From JALGWA01 sp964604955 (GTDB lineage: Bacteria; Arandabacterota; Arandabacteria; Arandabacterales; JALGWA01), in contig CAZSBE010000002.1 in NCBI GenBank assembly GCA_964604955.1, positions 1 through 64,000 on the forward strand: a DNA stretch of 64,000 nt. The letters are read 5' to 3'. Positions 47,987 through 56,305 of the stretch are shown here, piece by piece. The translations under genes were made by a program, and so were the position numbers. Below the pieces are notes generated by a model that was not told the origin of the DNA, did no database searches, and saw nothing but the letters and a program-made list of their open reading frames with translations. The stretch's first letter is position 1. Each line of letters begins with the position of its first letter.

Positions 47987-50554
47987 CTATAGTGCCGCCA
48001 CGCTGAGTTCGTTCTGTTTCATGAGTTCATCTTTGCCGATTATCTCGATGAAGTGCTCCACGACGTCCGGGTCGAACTGGGTGCCGCTGCAACCCATGAG
48101 CTCCTCAATCGCCTCTTCGCGTTTCATCGCCTCCCTGTATGGCCGCTTCGTAACCATCGATTCATATGCGTCGACGACGGCCAGTACCCGGGCCGCAAGC
48201 GGTATCTGGTCGCCGGCCATGCCGCCCGGATAGCCCTTCCCGTCGAAGCGCTCATGGTGATGGAGTATGACTTCCTTGACCTTCTCGAGGAACTCGATGG
48301 GTGCCAGGATGTCGACGCCGTTCTCGGGGTGGCGCTTGATGTTCTCGAATTCACACGGTCTCAGTTCACCGCGCTTCCGGAGGACCTCGTCTCCGACCCT
48401 TACCATACCGACGTCGTATATGCGGGAAACGTACCTGAGGAGCCTCAAGTCCTCTTCCGGGAGCCCCAGGGACCGGCCGAGTTTCACGACCAGCCTCGCG
48501 GTTTCCTCTCCCCTCTTTGTGAAAGCGAAACGCCGCGATTCGATGAGGCACTGGAGCGAATTCACTATGGAACCGAACTCGCCGCGCACCGCCCTGTAGT
48601 CTCTGAGTTTCTCCAGTATGTAGGCTGCCCGGTCTGCGAGTATTTCAAGGATCTCGGCGTCATTTTCGCCGAAGGGCGTAAGGCTTATCTTGTTGGTGAC
48701 GTTGAGTACGCCGATAACGCGCCCGTCCCTCTTCAAGGGCACACTCACCAGCGAGCGCGATTCATAATTGGACCTGTTGGGGCGTCCGAAGCTGGAGTCG
48801 GCTTCGATGTCGCGTATCAGGAGCGGCTTTCCGGTCTGGGCCACCCAGCCCGATATGCTTTCGCCGACCTTCACCCTGGTATTCTTCATGGTCGCCTCGT
48901 CAAGGCCCATCGCGGCGCCGACGTAGAGCTCGTCTCTCTCCTCGCTCACTAGCATGAGTGAAGCCGTCTTGGCTCCCATGACCTCCGCGATCATGTCGAC
49001 GATCAGTTCCGGCACCTCCCTGTCCGCTTCGCTTCCCGCGGGTTCGCCGACAATCTCATTGCTCGTCGGAGCCACGGCCTTCCTCTTGGGCAGGTTCACG
49101 GTGAAACGCGTGCCGCTGCCTTCCTCGCTCTCCACCCAGATCTTGCCGTCATGCCATTCGACGATGTTGTTCACTATGGCGAGGCCCAGCCCCACGCCGC
49201 CGTAGCGGCGCGTCGCCGAGGAGTCGACCTGGTAGAACCCGTCGAAAATCCTGTCGATCTCCGACTGCGGGATGCCGATGCCGCTGTCTTCGACAACTAT
49301 CTCCACGGCGGAGTCCCCGTCGCTTACGGCTGCGGCGACGCGGCCGCCCTCGGGCGTGAACTTGACGGCATTGGTCACCAGGTTGAGTAGCAGCTGCTGC
49401 AGCATGCCCTCGTCGGCGTAGATGGTGACAGGCCCTTCGCCGAGCTTCAGTTCCAGGTGAATGGCTTTCTTCTCTATGGTCGGCGACAGGATCTGGCCGA
49501 CGTGGCGGGCCACCTGGTTGAGGTCGACGGTGCACTTGGCCAATCGCACCTTACCGGACTCCAGATGCGAGAGCTCGAGCATGTTGTCCACTATGCTCGT
49601 CAACCTCTTCGCCTCCTGCTCGATGATATGCAGGAATTCCAGCTCGGTTTCGCGCGGCGTGTCGCCAAGGTCGTTGGACAGCGTCTCGGCGTAGGCCCTG
49701 ATCGAGGTCAGCGGCGTCCTCAGCTCGTGTGATACGGTCGCAACGAAGTTGGACTTTATCTCGTTGAGCTCCTTGAGCCGCTTGGTCGCATCACGCAGCT
49801 CGACAATATGTTCTTCCAGTTTGCCGTAGAGCCTGGCGTTCTCTATCGCGGTGACGGCCTGGTTGGCGAAGATCTCCAGCGTTTCGATGGTCTCGGCGCC
49901 CGGTACCCTGCGGTCCAGAGGGTCGTCGACCGAGAGGTAGCCTATGAGGCGCTGGTCGCGCGTCCAGAGGGGCACGAAAAGGCTGTCCATGGGATGCCAC
50001 TCGCCGTTGGACCGCTCCCCCAGGTCGGGCACGTAGACTTCGTCTTCCATGTTCCGCCAGAACTCGTGTTCGTGGCCTATGAAGTATGACCCCGAAACCT
50101 CGAATTCGGGCGTCATCCAGGTCTTGAAGGTCTCGAGCGGCACCTCATTGGAGCTCAGTTTCTCGATGGCGTCGGCGGCGAGGCCTGCAAAGGCCCTGGC
50201 CTCGAAGCAGCCGGTGTCCTCGTTGAGGATCCTGAGCAGGACCATCCCGAAGCCCAGGCTCTCCCGGACGGCCCCGACTATCTGGTTGAGAAGCGGCTGG
50301 AGTTCGAGGTTGGCGTTTATCCTGTTGGATATCTCGAGTATCCGGGCGAGGTTGCTGGCGCGGGCGCGCGCGATATGGTCCATCTCCGCCGCCTTCTGCT
50401 TCACCCGCGCGGCCGACCGGTTGGCGCTGAGCTGGCGCCGGATTGCGACAAAAGCGATCTCCGCCAGTATGAGCGCACCTGCTGCGATTGCCACGGCGAC
50501 CGCTGCGGACAGGCCGTGGCCCGAGTGCAACGCGGCAACAAAGTCAGGGATCAT
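47987..50554 (-). CDS. Histidine kinase fused to a second GAF and a degenerate HD-GYP domain
   Basis: 855 residues. Order: one N-terminal membrane segment (about 15-37), GAF (about 85-240), HisKA with 'VATVSHELRTPL' (His276), HATPase with 'LLLNLVTNAVKFTPEGG', 'VEDSGIGIPQ' and 'GGVGLGLAIV', a second GAF (about 520-670) and an HD-GYP-type domain. The kinase looks fully active. In the HD-GYP part the His-Asp pair is Tyr-Asp ('SRIYDVGMVRVG', about 713) and the earlier Gly-His is Gly-Glu ('KRGEETARLV'), while 'LHHHERFDGKGYPGG' is kept. It is therefore probably a non-catalytic c-di-GMP-related or dimer module. Rare architecture. Confidence 0.88.
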   Translation of the reverse strand: MIPDFVAALHSGHGLSAAVAVAIAAGALILAEIAFVAIRRQLSANRSAARVKQKAAEMDHIARARASNLARILEISNRINANLELQPLLNQIVGAVRESLGFGMVLLRILNEDTGCFEARAFAGLAADAIEKLSSNEVPLETFKTWMTPEFEVSGSYFIGHEHEFWRNMEDEVYVPDLGERSNGEWHPMDSLFVPLWTRDQRLIGYLSVDDPLDRRVPGAETIETLEIFANQAVTAIENARLYGKLEEHIVELRDATKRLKELNEIKSNFVATVSHELRTPLTSIRAYAETLSNDLGDTPRETELEFLHIIEQEAKRLTSIVDNMLELSHLESGKVRLAKCTVDLNQVARHVGQILSPTIEKKAIHLELKLGEGPVTIYADEGMLQQLLLNLVTNAVKFTPEGGRVAAAVSDGDSAVEIVVEDSGIGIPQSEIDRIFDGFYQVDSSATRRYGGVGLGLAIVNNIVEWHDGKIWVESEEGSGTRFTVNLPKRKAVAPTSNEIVGEPAGSEADREVPELIVDMIAEVMGAKTASLMLVSEERDELYVGAAMGLDEATMKNTRVKVGESISGWVAQTGKPLLIRDIEADSSFGRPNRSNYESRSLVSVPLKRDGRVIGVLNVTNKISLTPFGENDAEILEILADRAAYILEKLRDYRAVRGEFGSIVNSLQCLIESRRFAFTKRGEETARLVVKLGRSLGLPEEDLRLLRYVSRIYDVGMVRVGDEVLRKRGELRPCEFENIKRHPENGVDILAPIEFLEKVKEVILHHHERFDGKGYPGGMAGDQIPLAARVLAVVDAYESMVTKRPYREAMKREEAIEELMGCSGTQFDPDVVEHFIEIIGKDELMKQNELSVAAL

Positions 50555-50594
50555 ATTCGCGGTCGTCCCCCCCGTTATCGGCCTGACTCAGGCG

Positions 50595-52970
50595 TCAGTG
50601 GGCGGCCCTGCTGGGCTCGAGCCCGGGCTTGTTCTCCCCGGCGCCGCCCCTTGCCTCGAGCACCCACCTGACCGACTCCATAACGCTGACCAGCTGGTTC
50701 CTTGCGCTCTCGTAGCCGGTGGCCCGGTCAAAGGCGACACCTATCCTGTCAGCGAGAGCCACCAGGAGCGCGAGCTCCTCCCGGTCGAAGACCCGCGCGC
50801 GCTGTTTCCCGCCCTCCACGCCGATTACGCCGATTACGCGCTCCCCGGCGCGAATGGGCGCGAAGGCGCATGGGTACTCTCCAATCGGCGAATCCGCGCC
50901 TACTTCTAATTCGGCTGCTTCGGCTTCACAGTTGAGGAGAATGGGCCGGCCCCTGTCGAAGACCTCTCTTGCCGGTCCGGCCAGAGTTCCGGCCTCCCCG
51001 GCGGTCCCGCCGGAGGGATCGCCTGAGCCGCCCTCCAGGGCCAGTTCACCGGTGGCGGTGTCTTCGAGGTATATATGGCAGCCGGCCGCTTCCATGGTCT
51101 TCGAGACCATGTCGGCGACGAGATCCAGCATCTTCCTGATGTCCGGCCGCGAGCTCATGGTATCGAACATGAGGTCGGACGGAACGACCGGCCTCTGGCT
51201 CTTGCCGAAGAGCACGTTCAGGGTCCAGGAGGCCGGGTCATGGGTTTCGGCCCAGATCCTGCCGCCGTGCCTGAGGACTATGTTCCGGGATACCTGCAGC
51301 GACAGCCCGAGCGAACCCGAATCCGGCGGCGCCTTTTCGTCTCCCCAGACGGCGTTCAGTATGCCCGCGGCATCGATAGACGGGGGCGAGGGCTGGAAGG
51401 ACATGCGGATTTTCAGGAAAGACTCTTCCTCGCCGAGACTTATCCTCACGGAAGTGGATTTTTTGGCGAAGCTCACACTGATCTCGACGAGGTTTCTCAG
51501 GAGTAGGTACATCATATCCTTATCTGCATACGCGCTCGGATCGCCTTCGCCGCCCTCGACCACCACGTCTATCTCTCTGTCAACACAGATGGGTTCATGA
51601 ATTGCACAGACATCCCTGATGAGCTCGCGAACGCCGACGTTCTCCTGGCGGAGGTCCCCCTCTCCGAACTCCATCCGCGAGAGGTCGACGACGCTGTTCA
51701 CCGTGCTTAAGAGTTTTGCGGACTCCTCCACGACCGCGCCCAGGAACTTCCTCTTGAGCGGGAATCCCTGGTCGTCTATACGCTGCAGCAGCGTCTGCGA
51801 ATAGCTCTTTATGGCGTCGAGAGGCATCCTCATCTGGCTCGTCACCGTCGATATGAACTCCGACTTGAGCTGGTCGCTGCCGACCAGTTCCCTGTGGGCG
51901 CGCTCGAGTTCGGAGAGTTTCCTCTGGAGCTCCTCGGCCAGCCGCGCCTCCATGATGGAAACGGCCGCGTGGTTGGCGAGTATGGCCAGCAGCATGACAT
52001 CGTGCTCCCCGAACTCCCGCTTCCTGGTGTCTCCGACGTAGAGAACGCCGAAGGGCTCCCCCCTGGCCATGAGCGGGACGGCGAGTATGGACTTGAGCTT
52101 GCCGTAGGTTACGGCCGATGACTGGCTCGACCTGGCGTCTGCCGATGTATCGTTGATTACGAGATGTTCGCCGTTGGTGAGCACCCAGTCCGTCATGCCG
52201 CCCTTACGCACCCTCCACTTGAGCTTACGCTTGAACTCGCTTGCGATGCCCACGGTCACGCTGGACAGAAGGTCCTTCTCGAGAAAGAGCGCGACGCTGG
52301 CGGTCTCGACGCCGAGAAGCGCCCTGGCATCGCGGGCGAGAATATCCATGATGCCGCCCTGCTCGGTCTCCTGGGAGGTGGCGAGGCTGGTCCGGTAGAG
52401 CTGCACGATGTTGTCCTCGAGCGGGGCGCCTTCAGGGCCGGCCCCGTAGGCGCCGGCCGGAAAGAACTCGGTAGCCCGGGACCCGGCGCGCCGCGACGTA
52501 AGGGACCTGGCGACGGCCGTGAATCCGACGGCGCAAAGCGGTATGGAGAAAAGGAAGTTGTTCGAGTAGCTGCCCAGGTAGGACGCCAGGCCGCTTCCCA
52601 TGACAAGCAGCGAGGCGACGACGAGATAGCCGAGTGTGCCGGCCCTTCCGGTGTGTATCAGAAACCCCAGCTGGACCATCACCACGAACCCGAGCCAAAG
52701 TGCCGTATTGAATGAGAAGATCGACAGCAGCGCGAAGGTCGCGGCCAGGTCCAGGCCCAGGAGGTTATGGCAGGTGTCTTTCTTAATGCCGCCGTCGAGA
52801 TAGACGCGCCGGGGCACTACAGCCAGCGTGACCACGGCCAGCGCGGTGCTCACGGCGAGATACGTGCCCCTCTCGGCACCGAAGAACGCCGCTGACGCGG
52901 CTATAAAGAGAAGAACGTACGTTCTCGCTTCCAGGAAGAGCCGGGAGCGGGTCATGCGAGATTGTGTCAC
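50595..52970 (-). CDS. Membrane GAF sensor with a pseudo-histidine-kinase core
   Basis: 791 residues. About six membrane helices (1-160), GAF (205-345), coiled linker, HisKA-like and HATPase-like domains, and a last GAF (about 600-770). The H-box reads 'STVTSQMRMPL': Ser378 stands where the phosphorylated His should be. The ATP-binding part lacks the N-box Asn ('LLRNLVEISVSF') and any DxGxG motif, though 'GSLGLSLQVSRNIVLRHGG' remains. So it should neither bind ATP well nor autophosphorylate. GTG at 52970 overlaps the GGDEF gene stop (GTGA). Probably a regulatory partner of the active kinase encoded downstream. Confidence 0.85.
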   Translation of the reverse strand: MTQSRMTRSRLFLEARTYVLLFIAASAAFFGAERGTYLAVSTALAVVTLAVVPRRVYLDGGIKKDTCHNLLGLDLAATFALLSIFSFNTALWLGFVVMVQLGFLIHTGRAGTLGYLVVASLLVMGSGLASYLGSYSNNFLFSIPLCAVGFTAVARSLTSRRAGSRATEFFPAGAYGAGPEGAPLEDNIVQLYRTSLATSQETEQGGIMDILARDARALLGVETASVALFLEKDLLSSVTVGIASEFKRKLKWRVRKGGMTDWVLTNGEHLVINDTSADARSSQSSAVTYGKLKSILAVPLMARGEPFGVLYVGDTRKREFGEHDVMLLAILANHAAVSIMEARLAEELQRKLSELERAHRELVGSDQLKSEFISTVTSQMRMPLDAIKSYSQTLLQRIDDQGFPLKRKFLGAVVEESAKLLSTVNSVVDLSRMEFGEGDLRQENVGVRELIRDVCAIHEPICVDREIDVVVEGGEGDPSAYADKDMMYLLLRNLVEISVSFAKKSTSVRISLGEEESFLKIRMSFQPSPPSIDAAGILNAVWGDEKAPPDSGSLGLSLQVSRNIVLRHGGRIWAETHDPASWTLNVLFGKSQRPVVPSDLMFDTMSSRPDIRKMLDLVADMVSKTMEAAGCHIYLEDTATGELALEGGSGDPSGGTAGEAGTLAGPAREVFDRGRPILLNCEAEAAELEVGADSPIGEYPCAFAPIRAGERVIGVIGVEGGKQRARVFDREELALLVALADRIGVAFDRATGYESARNQLVSVMESVRWVLEARGGAGENKPGLEPSRAAH

Positions 52971-53950
52971 TCGTCCTCAATCCTTCCGACCGGGGCCGGA
53001 TTCCCCTCCTTCCTCCTCTCCTTCACCACCACACTGCCATCGAGCGTCTTGCCGTAGCGTTTGAGCTCCGAGGCTATGTCGCTCAGCCGGGCCAGGTGGG
53101 CGATAGAACCGTTCTCGCTGGAGACGATCGCTATCGTCATGGTGAGCAATGGGAATCTGTCCACCGTCCCCTTGCGGTTTATGACTTCCACGAAACCTTT
53201 CTCGATGTCCTTCTGGTCGAAAAGGCGCGTGATGGTCTTGTCGAAGGTCCTGGTTATCTCCCGGGCGACGAGGTCGCTCTTGTCGGGCGAGGTGATTACG
53301 ACGAAGTCGTCGCCGCCGATATGCCCGATGAAGTCGTCGGGGTTGCCGCAGGTCTTGGCGGCGTCGATGAGTATCTCGGCCGTGATCTTGATGGCATCGT
53401 CGCCCCGGCTGTAGCCGTAATAGTCATTGAACGCTTTGAAGTTGTCTATGTCGGCGTACATGAAAGAGAAATCGCCGTTGGACTGGAAACGCCGTTCGAT
53501 TTCGCGCTCGATGGAGACATTGCCGGGAAGCCCGGTGAGCGGGTTGGCCTGCCGCTGCAGCTGGCTCCACTGGAGCACGTTCTTGACGCGCACCAGAAGC
53601 TCCGTTATTGCAAAAGGCTTGGTGATATAGTCATTGGCGCCGTCCTCGAAGCCCTGCAGCCTGTTCTCGAGCTCCGCCTTGGCCGTGACCATGATGATGG
53701 GTATGTGGCTCGTCTGGTAATTGGACTTGAGGCGCTTGCACAACTCGTAGCCGTCCATGTTGGGCATCATCACGTCGAGCAGGATCAGGTCGGGCTCGCG
53801 TTCGGCCACCCTGCGCAGCGCAATCTCGCCGTCGGCGCAGGTGCATACGTCGTACCCGGCTTTCTCGAGCTGGAAAGTCACTATCTTGCGGATGGGTTCC
53901 TCATCGTCAACGACGAGTAACCAGGGCTTCCGCGAAGGCCCGTCTTCCAT
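52967..53950 (-). CDS. Response regulator with GGDEF output (PleD-like diguanylate cyclase)
   Basis: 327 residues. Receiver domain with 'LLVVDDEEPI' and acceptor Asp59 in 'LILLDVMMPNMDG', Lys in 'DYITKPFA'; then a GGDEF domain with metal ligand 'ADIDNFKAFND' and signature 'GHIGGDDFVVI' (GGDDF). The RxxD inhibitory site before the signature is not seen. Expected to make cyclic-di-GMP when phosphorylated. A basic tail 'VKERRKEGNPAPVGR' follows. First gene of the operon, 40 bases after the predicted start point of the sigma-54 promoter; AGGAG lies 8 bases before its ATG. Confidence 0.9.
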   Translation of the reverse strand: MEDGPSRKPWLLVVDDEEPIRKIVTFQLEKAGYDVCTCADGEIALRRVAEREPDLILLDVMMPNMDGYELCKRLKSNYQTSHIPIIMVTAKAELENRLQGFEDGANDYITKPFAITELLVRVKNVLQWSQLQRQANPLTGLPGNVSIEREIERRFQSNGDFSFMYADIDNFKAFNDYYGYSRGDDAIKITAEILIDAAKTCGNPDDFIGHIGGDDFVVITSPDKSDLVAREITRTFDKTITRLFDQKDIEKGFVEVINRKGTVDRFPLLTMTIAIVSSENGSIAHLARLSDIASELKRYGKTLDGSVVVKERRKEGNPAPVGRIEDE

Positions 53951-54001
53951 AGTCCCCTACTCCTGATATCTACGGTCTTACCCTGTCTCGCCCTACGATT
54001 C

Positions 54002-54016
54002 GCAATAAGCGTGCCA
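54002..54016 (-). promoter_or_regulatory. Perfect sigma-54 (-24/-12) promoter of the signalling operon
   Basis: On the - strand TGGCACGCTTATTGC: TGGCACG, 4 bases, TTGC, with GG and GC 10 bases apart as RpoN requires. Start predicted near 53990. RpoN promoters need an enhancer-bound AAA+ activator, so this operon should respond to a specific signal. No such activator gene is in the window. Confidence 0.72.
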
Positions 54017-54053
54017 TCCACGCCGGAACCGTGGTAACAGGGGGTGGTGCGAT

Positions 54054-54077
54054 TAACCCTTTAGAATCAAAGGATTA
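54054..54077. promoter_or_regulatory. Dyad upstream of the sigma-54 promoter (possible activator site)
   Basis: Arms TAACCCTTT and AAAGGATTA (8 of 9 pairs) around AGAATC, about 40 bases upstream of the -24 box. A further perfect 13-bp palindrome, TTGCATCATGCAA, lies at 54154-54166, at the tsaD 3' end and about 140 bases upstream, in the usual range for RpoN enhancers. Between them is a long GC-rich stem (GGCCCCG/CGGGGCC, about 54079-54118). Confidence 0.45.
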
Positions 54078-54158
54078 GGCCCCGAGGCGGCGCCTCTCAG
54101 AAAGCGGAGCCGGGGCCGGCTGGCGCAGGGTGCATTGCAGATCGCAACGACGGTTGCA

Positions 54159-55169
54159 TCATGCAAGATGCGCGCGCTCATAGCGCCTTGTCGAATAGGG
54201 GGTTGCCGAGAGGCCGGTAGTCTCGCCCGCCATGAGTTTCAGGTAGCCCGCCTCCGCGATTATGGCGCCGTTGTCTGTGCAGAACTCGGCCGGGGGCAGC
54301 AGCACCCGGAGGCCCACCGCCCCGCCTTCCTTCTCCAGCCTGGCGCGAAGGCGGGAGTTGGAGGCCACGCCTCCAACGGCCGCTATGGTGTCGACCCCCG
54401 CCGCCCGGGCCGCCGCGATGGTCTTTATGACGAGAACGTCAACGGCCGCCTCCTGGAAGCTGGCGGCTATGTCGGACGCGGACTCCGCGGTCATCTCGCC
54501 CTTCGTGTCATCGATGAAGTACCTCACCGCCGTCTTGAGGCCGCTGAAAGAGAAGTCGTAGGCCTTATCGAGGATGGGCCGCGGGAAGTCGATGGCGTCG
54601 GGACGGCCGCGCGCCGCCACCCTGTCGACTTCAGGCCCCCCGGGATAAGGCAGGCCGAGCATCTTGGCCACCTTGTCGAAGGCCTCGCCCGCGGCGTCAT
54701 CGCGGGTCGCTCCGATGAGCGACATCCGGAGACCCTCTTCAACAAGGAACAGATGCGTGTGCCCGCCGGAGGCGACGAGGCTGACGAAGGGCTTTTCGAT
54801 TTCGCCGAATGAGAGGTACACGGCCGCCACATGGGCCTCGATATGGTCGACCCCGGCCAGGGTCTTGCCCGTCGCGAAACACAGGCTCTTGGCGAAGGAA
54901 ACGCCAACGATGAGCGCGCCGATGAGACCCGGGCCGAGCGTAACGGCGACGGCGTCGATTGAATCCAGGTCCGCGCCGGCCTCCCTGAGGGCCTCATTCA
55001 TTATGGGAACGATCGCCTTGATGTGCGCGCGGGATGCGATCTCGGGAACGACCCCGCCGAACTCGCCGTGAATCGCCTGTGAGAGGACGATGTTGGACAG
55101 GAGCCTGCCGTCTTCCAGCACGGAAGCGGCGGTCTCGTCGCAGGAAGTCTCTATTCCGAGGATTCTCAT
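54159..55169 (-). CDS. tsaD: tRNA threonylcarbamoyladenosine synthase subunit TsaD
   Basis: 336 residues from the ATG at 55169 giving MRILGIETSCDETAASVLED; a GTG at 55178 is possible. ASKHA-fold motifs: metal-binding 'HIEAH', 'LVASGGHTHLFLVE', 'GEAFDKVAKMLGLPYPGGP' and 'VGGVASNSRLR'. TsaD transfers the threonylcarbamoyl group to A37 of ANN-reading tRNAs. It ends next to the regulatory gap of the signalling operon and follows the YbbR gene by about 18 bases. Confidence 0.95.
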   Translation of the reverse strand: MRILGIETSCDETAASVLEDGRLLSNIVLSQAIHGEFGGVVPEIASRAHIKAIVPIMNEALREAGADLDSIDAVAVTLGPGLIGALIVGVSFAKSLCFATGKTLAGVDHIEAHVAAVYLSFGEIEKPFVSLVASGGHTHLFLVEEGLRMSLIGATRDDAAGEAFDKVAKMLGLPYPGGPEVDRVAARGRPDAIDFPRPILDKAYDFSFSGLKTAVRYFIDDTKGEMTAESASDIAASFQEAAVDVLVIKTIAAARAAGVDTIAAVGGVASNSRLRARLEKEGGAVGLRVLLPPAEFCTDNGAIIAEAGYLKLMAGETTGLSATPYSTRRYERAHLA

Positions 55170-55187
55170 CGCGGACACGTCATAGAG

Positions 55188-56195
55188 CTACCGTATCACC
55201 AGGCCGATATCGATCGGCGTCACGGAAACGAAGCGGAAGCGGTATGGAGCCTCCAGGCGGACCCTCACGACGAACGGTTGAATCTCCTCCTGGTTCCTCG
55301 CCACGACTCTCCCTTCGAAGTGCAGGACGTTGCCATCGACAGCAGGCGTGAGTACGATCTGCCCCCTGGGAAGGTCCCCAAGGTCCACGAGGAGCCGGAC
55401 GTCCTCCGGGTTGAGCGAGTCCACCTGGGAGGCGGCGCCGGATATCACTATGTCCATGGCCTCCGGGGTGAACTTGACCCTCAGCGACTTGTCGGCCACC
55501 GGCGCAATGGGAACCGAGGGAATGCCGAGTTCTTTTCTGTCCTCGATTCGGGCGCTGATCCGCACCTTCTCGGGATCGCTCTGGACGAAGGCCCAGGGCG
55601 AGAGGTCCACACTCGTCTCGGCGTACTCGTGCCTGGCGAGCTGGTTTATGTCCACCGGCTGGGTGGTGATCCCCTTGAGGCCGCCGACGATCTTCTCGGC
55701 CCCGGCCACGACGACCTTGGCGGGGTCCGACCGCGGAGTCCCTATGAGGACCTTGTCGTGATCGAGTTCGCCTCTCATCACCGGTTCCACCCGGATCTCG
55801 CGGGTGGTCAGCCTGTCGAGCTCCACGCGGATGGCCTTGGGCTCGATGACCTCGAGCACTTCCACGTCGTCCTTGTCCGGAGGGATTATGGCCTCGCCCG
55901 GACTCACGACATGCGTCACTATGCCTTCGCCGGCCGCCGACAGGTCGATTCCGAAATAGACGTCATCGAGCTGCCACTTGAGAAACCTGCCCCTTCCCCG
56001 CACCCTGGCCTTCGCCTCGCCCGGAACGCCCTCTACGAAGGTCATGTCGGTGGGCATGTTCGTATAGCGCACCGGGAGACTGACGACCACCTCGATCTCT
56101 CTTCTCCCGGCGATATTGAACCAGAGAAAAAGCGAGAACGCCAGGGCCGCGATCTTCATCCCGGCGCTGCGCCTCATCACATCCGGCAATCTCAT
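55188..56195 (-). CDS. YbbR-domain protein (CdaR-like)
   Basis: 335 residues from the ATG at 56195 (GGAGGCGAA in front). One N-terminal membrane segment ('GMKIAALAFSLFLWFNIAG') precedes at least three YbbR repeats outside the membrane ('VSLPVRYTNMP', 'EIRVEPVMRG', 'DIVISGAASQVDSL'). CdaR in Firmicutes regulates the c-di-AMP cyclase CdaA, normally encoded next door; no diadenylate cyclase gene lies next to this one. Here holB and a RAYT repeat precede it, so a c-di-AMP link remains open. Confidence 0.82.
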   Translation of the reverse strand: MRLPDVMRRSAGMKIAALAFSLFLWFNIAGRREIEVVVSLPVRYTNMPTDMTFVEGVPGEAKARVRGRGRFLKWQLDDVYFGIDLSAAGEGIVTHVVSPGEAIIPPDKDDVEVLEVIEPKAIRVELDRLTTREIRVEPVMRGELDHDKVLIGTPRSDPAKVVVAGAEKIVGGLKGITTQPVDINQLARHEYAETSVDLSPWAFVQSDPEKVRISARIEDRKELGIPSVPIAPVADKSLRVKFTPEAMDIVISGAASQVDSLNPEDVRLLVDLGDLPRGQIVLTPAVDGNVLHFEGRVVARNQEEIQPFVVRVRLEAPYRFRFVSVTPIDIGLVIR

Positions 56196-56251
56196 TTCGC
56201 CTCCTACCGCCCGCAGCATAACGGAATAAACGGCCCGAGACAACAGGTAAT

Positions 56252-56301
56252 TCCGAGGGGGTCAGGTCTTCTCCGAGGGGGTCAGGTCTTGAAATGCACA
56301 A
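56252..56301 (+). repeat. REP-like repeat, one full and one truncated unit
   Basis: A complete unit (56278-56301, GGGGTCAGGTCTT...TGCACAA) follows a shortened copy (56258-56270). Both are preceded by TCCGAG, giving a 19-base direct repeat with 20-base period. It lies between the holB stop (56306) and the YbbR gene. This copy is over 30 kb from the others and from the transposase. Confidence 0.85.
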
Positions 56302-56305
56302 TGCC

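Noticed and set aside
54079..54118. GC-rich nested stem after tsaD as an intrinsic terminator
   Set aside because: No U-run follows on the - strand; kept only as part of the regulatory gap.
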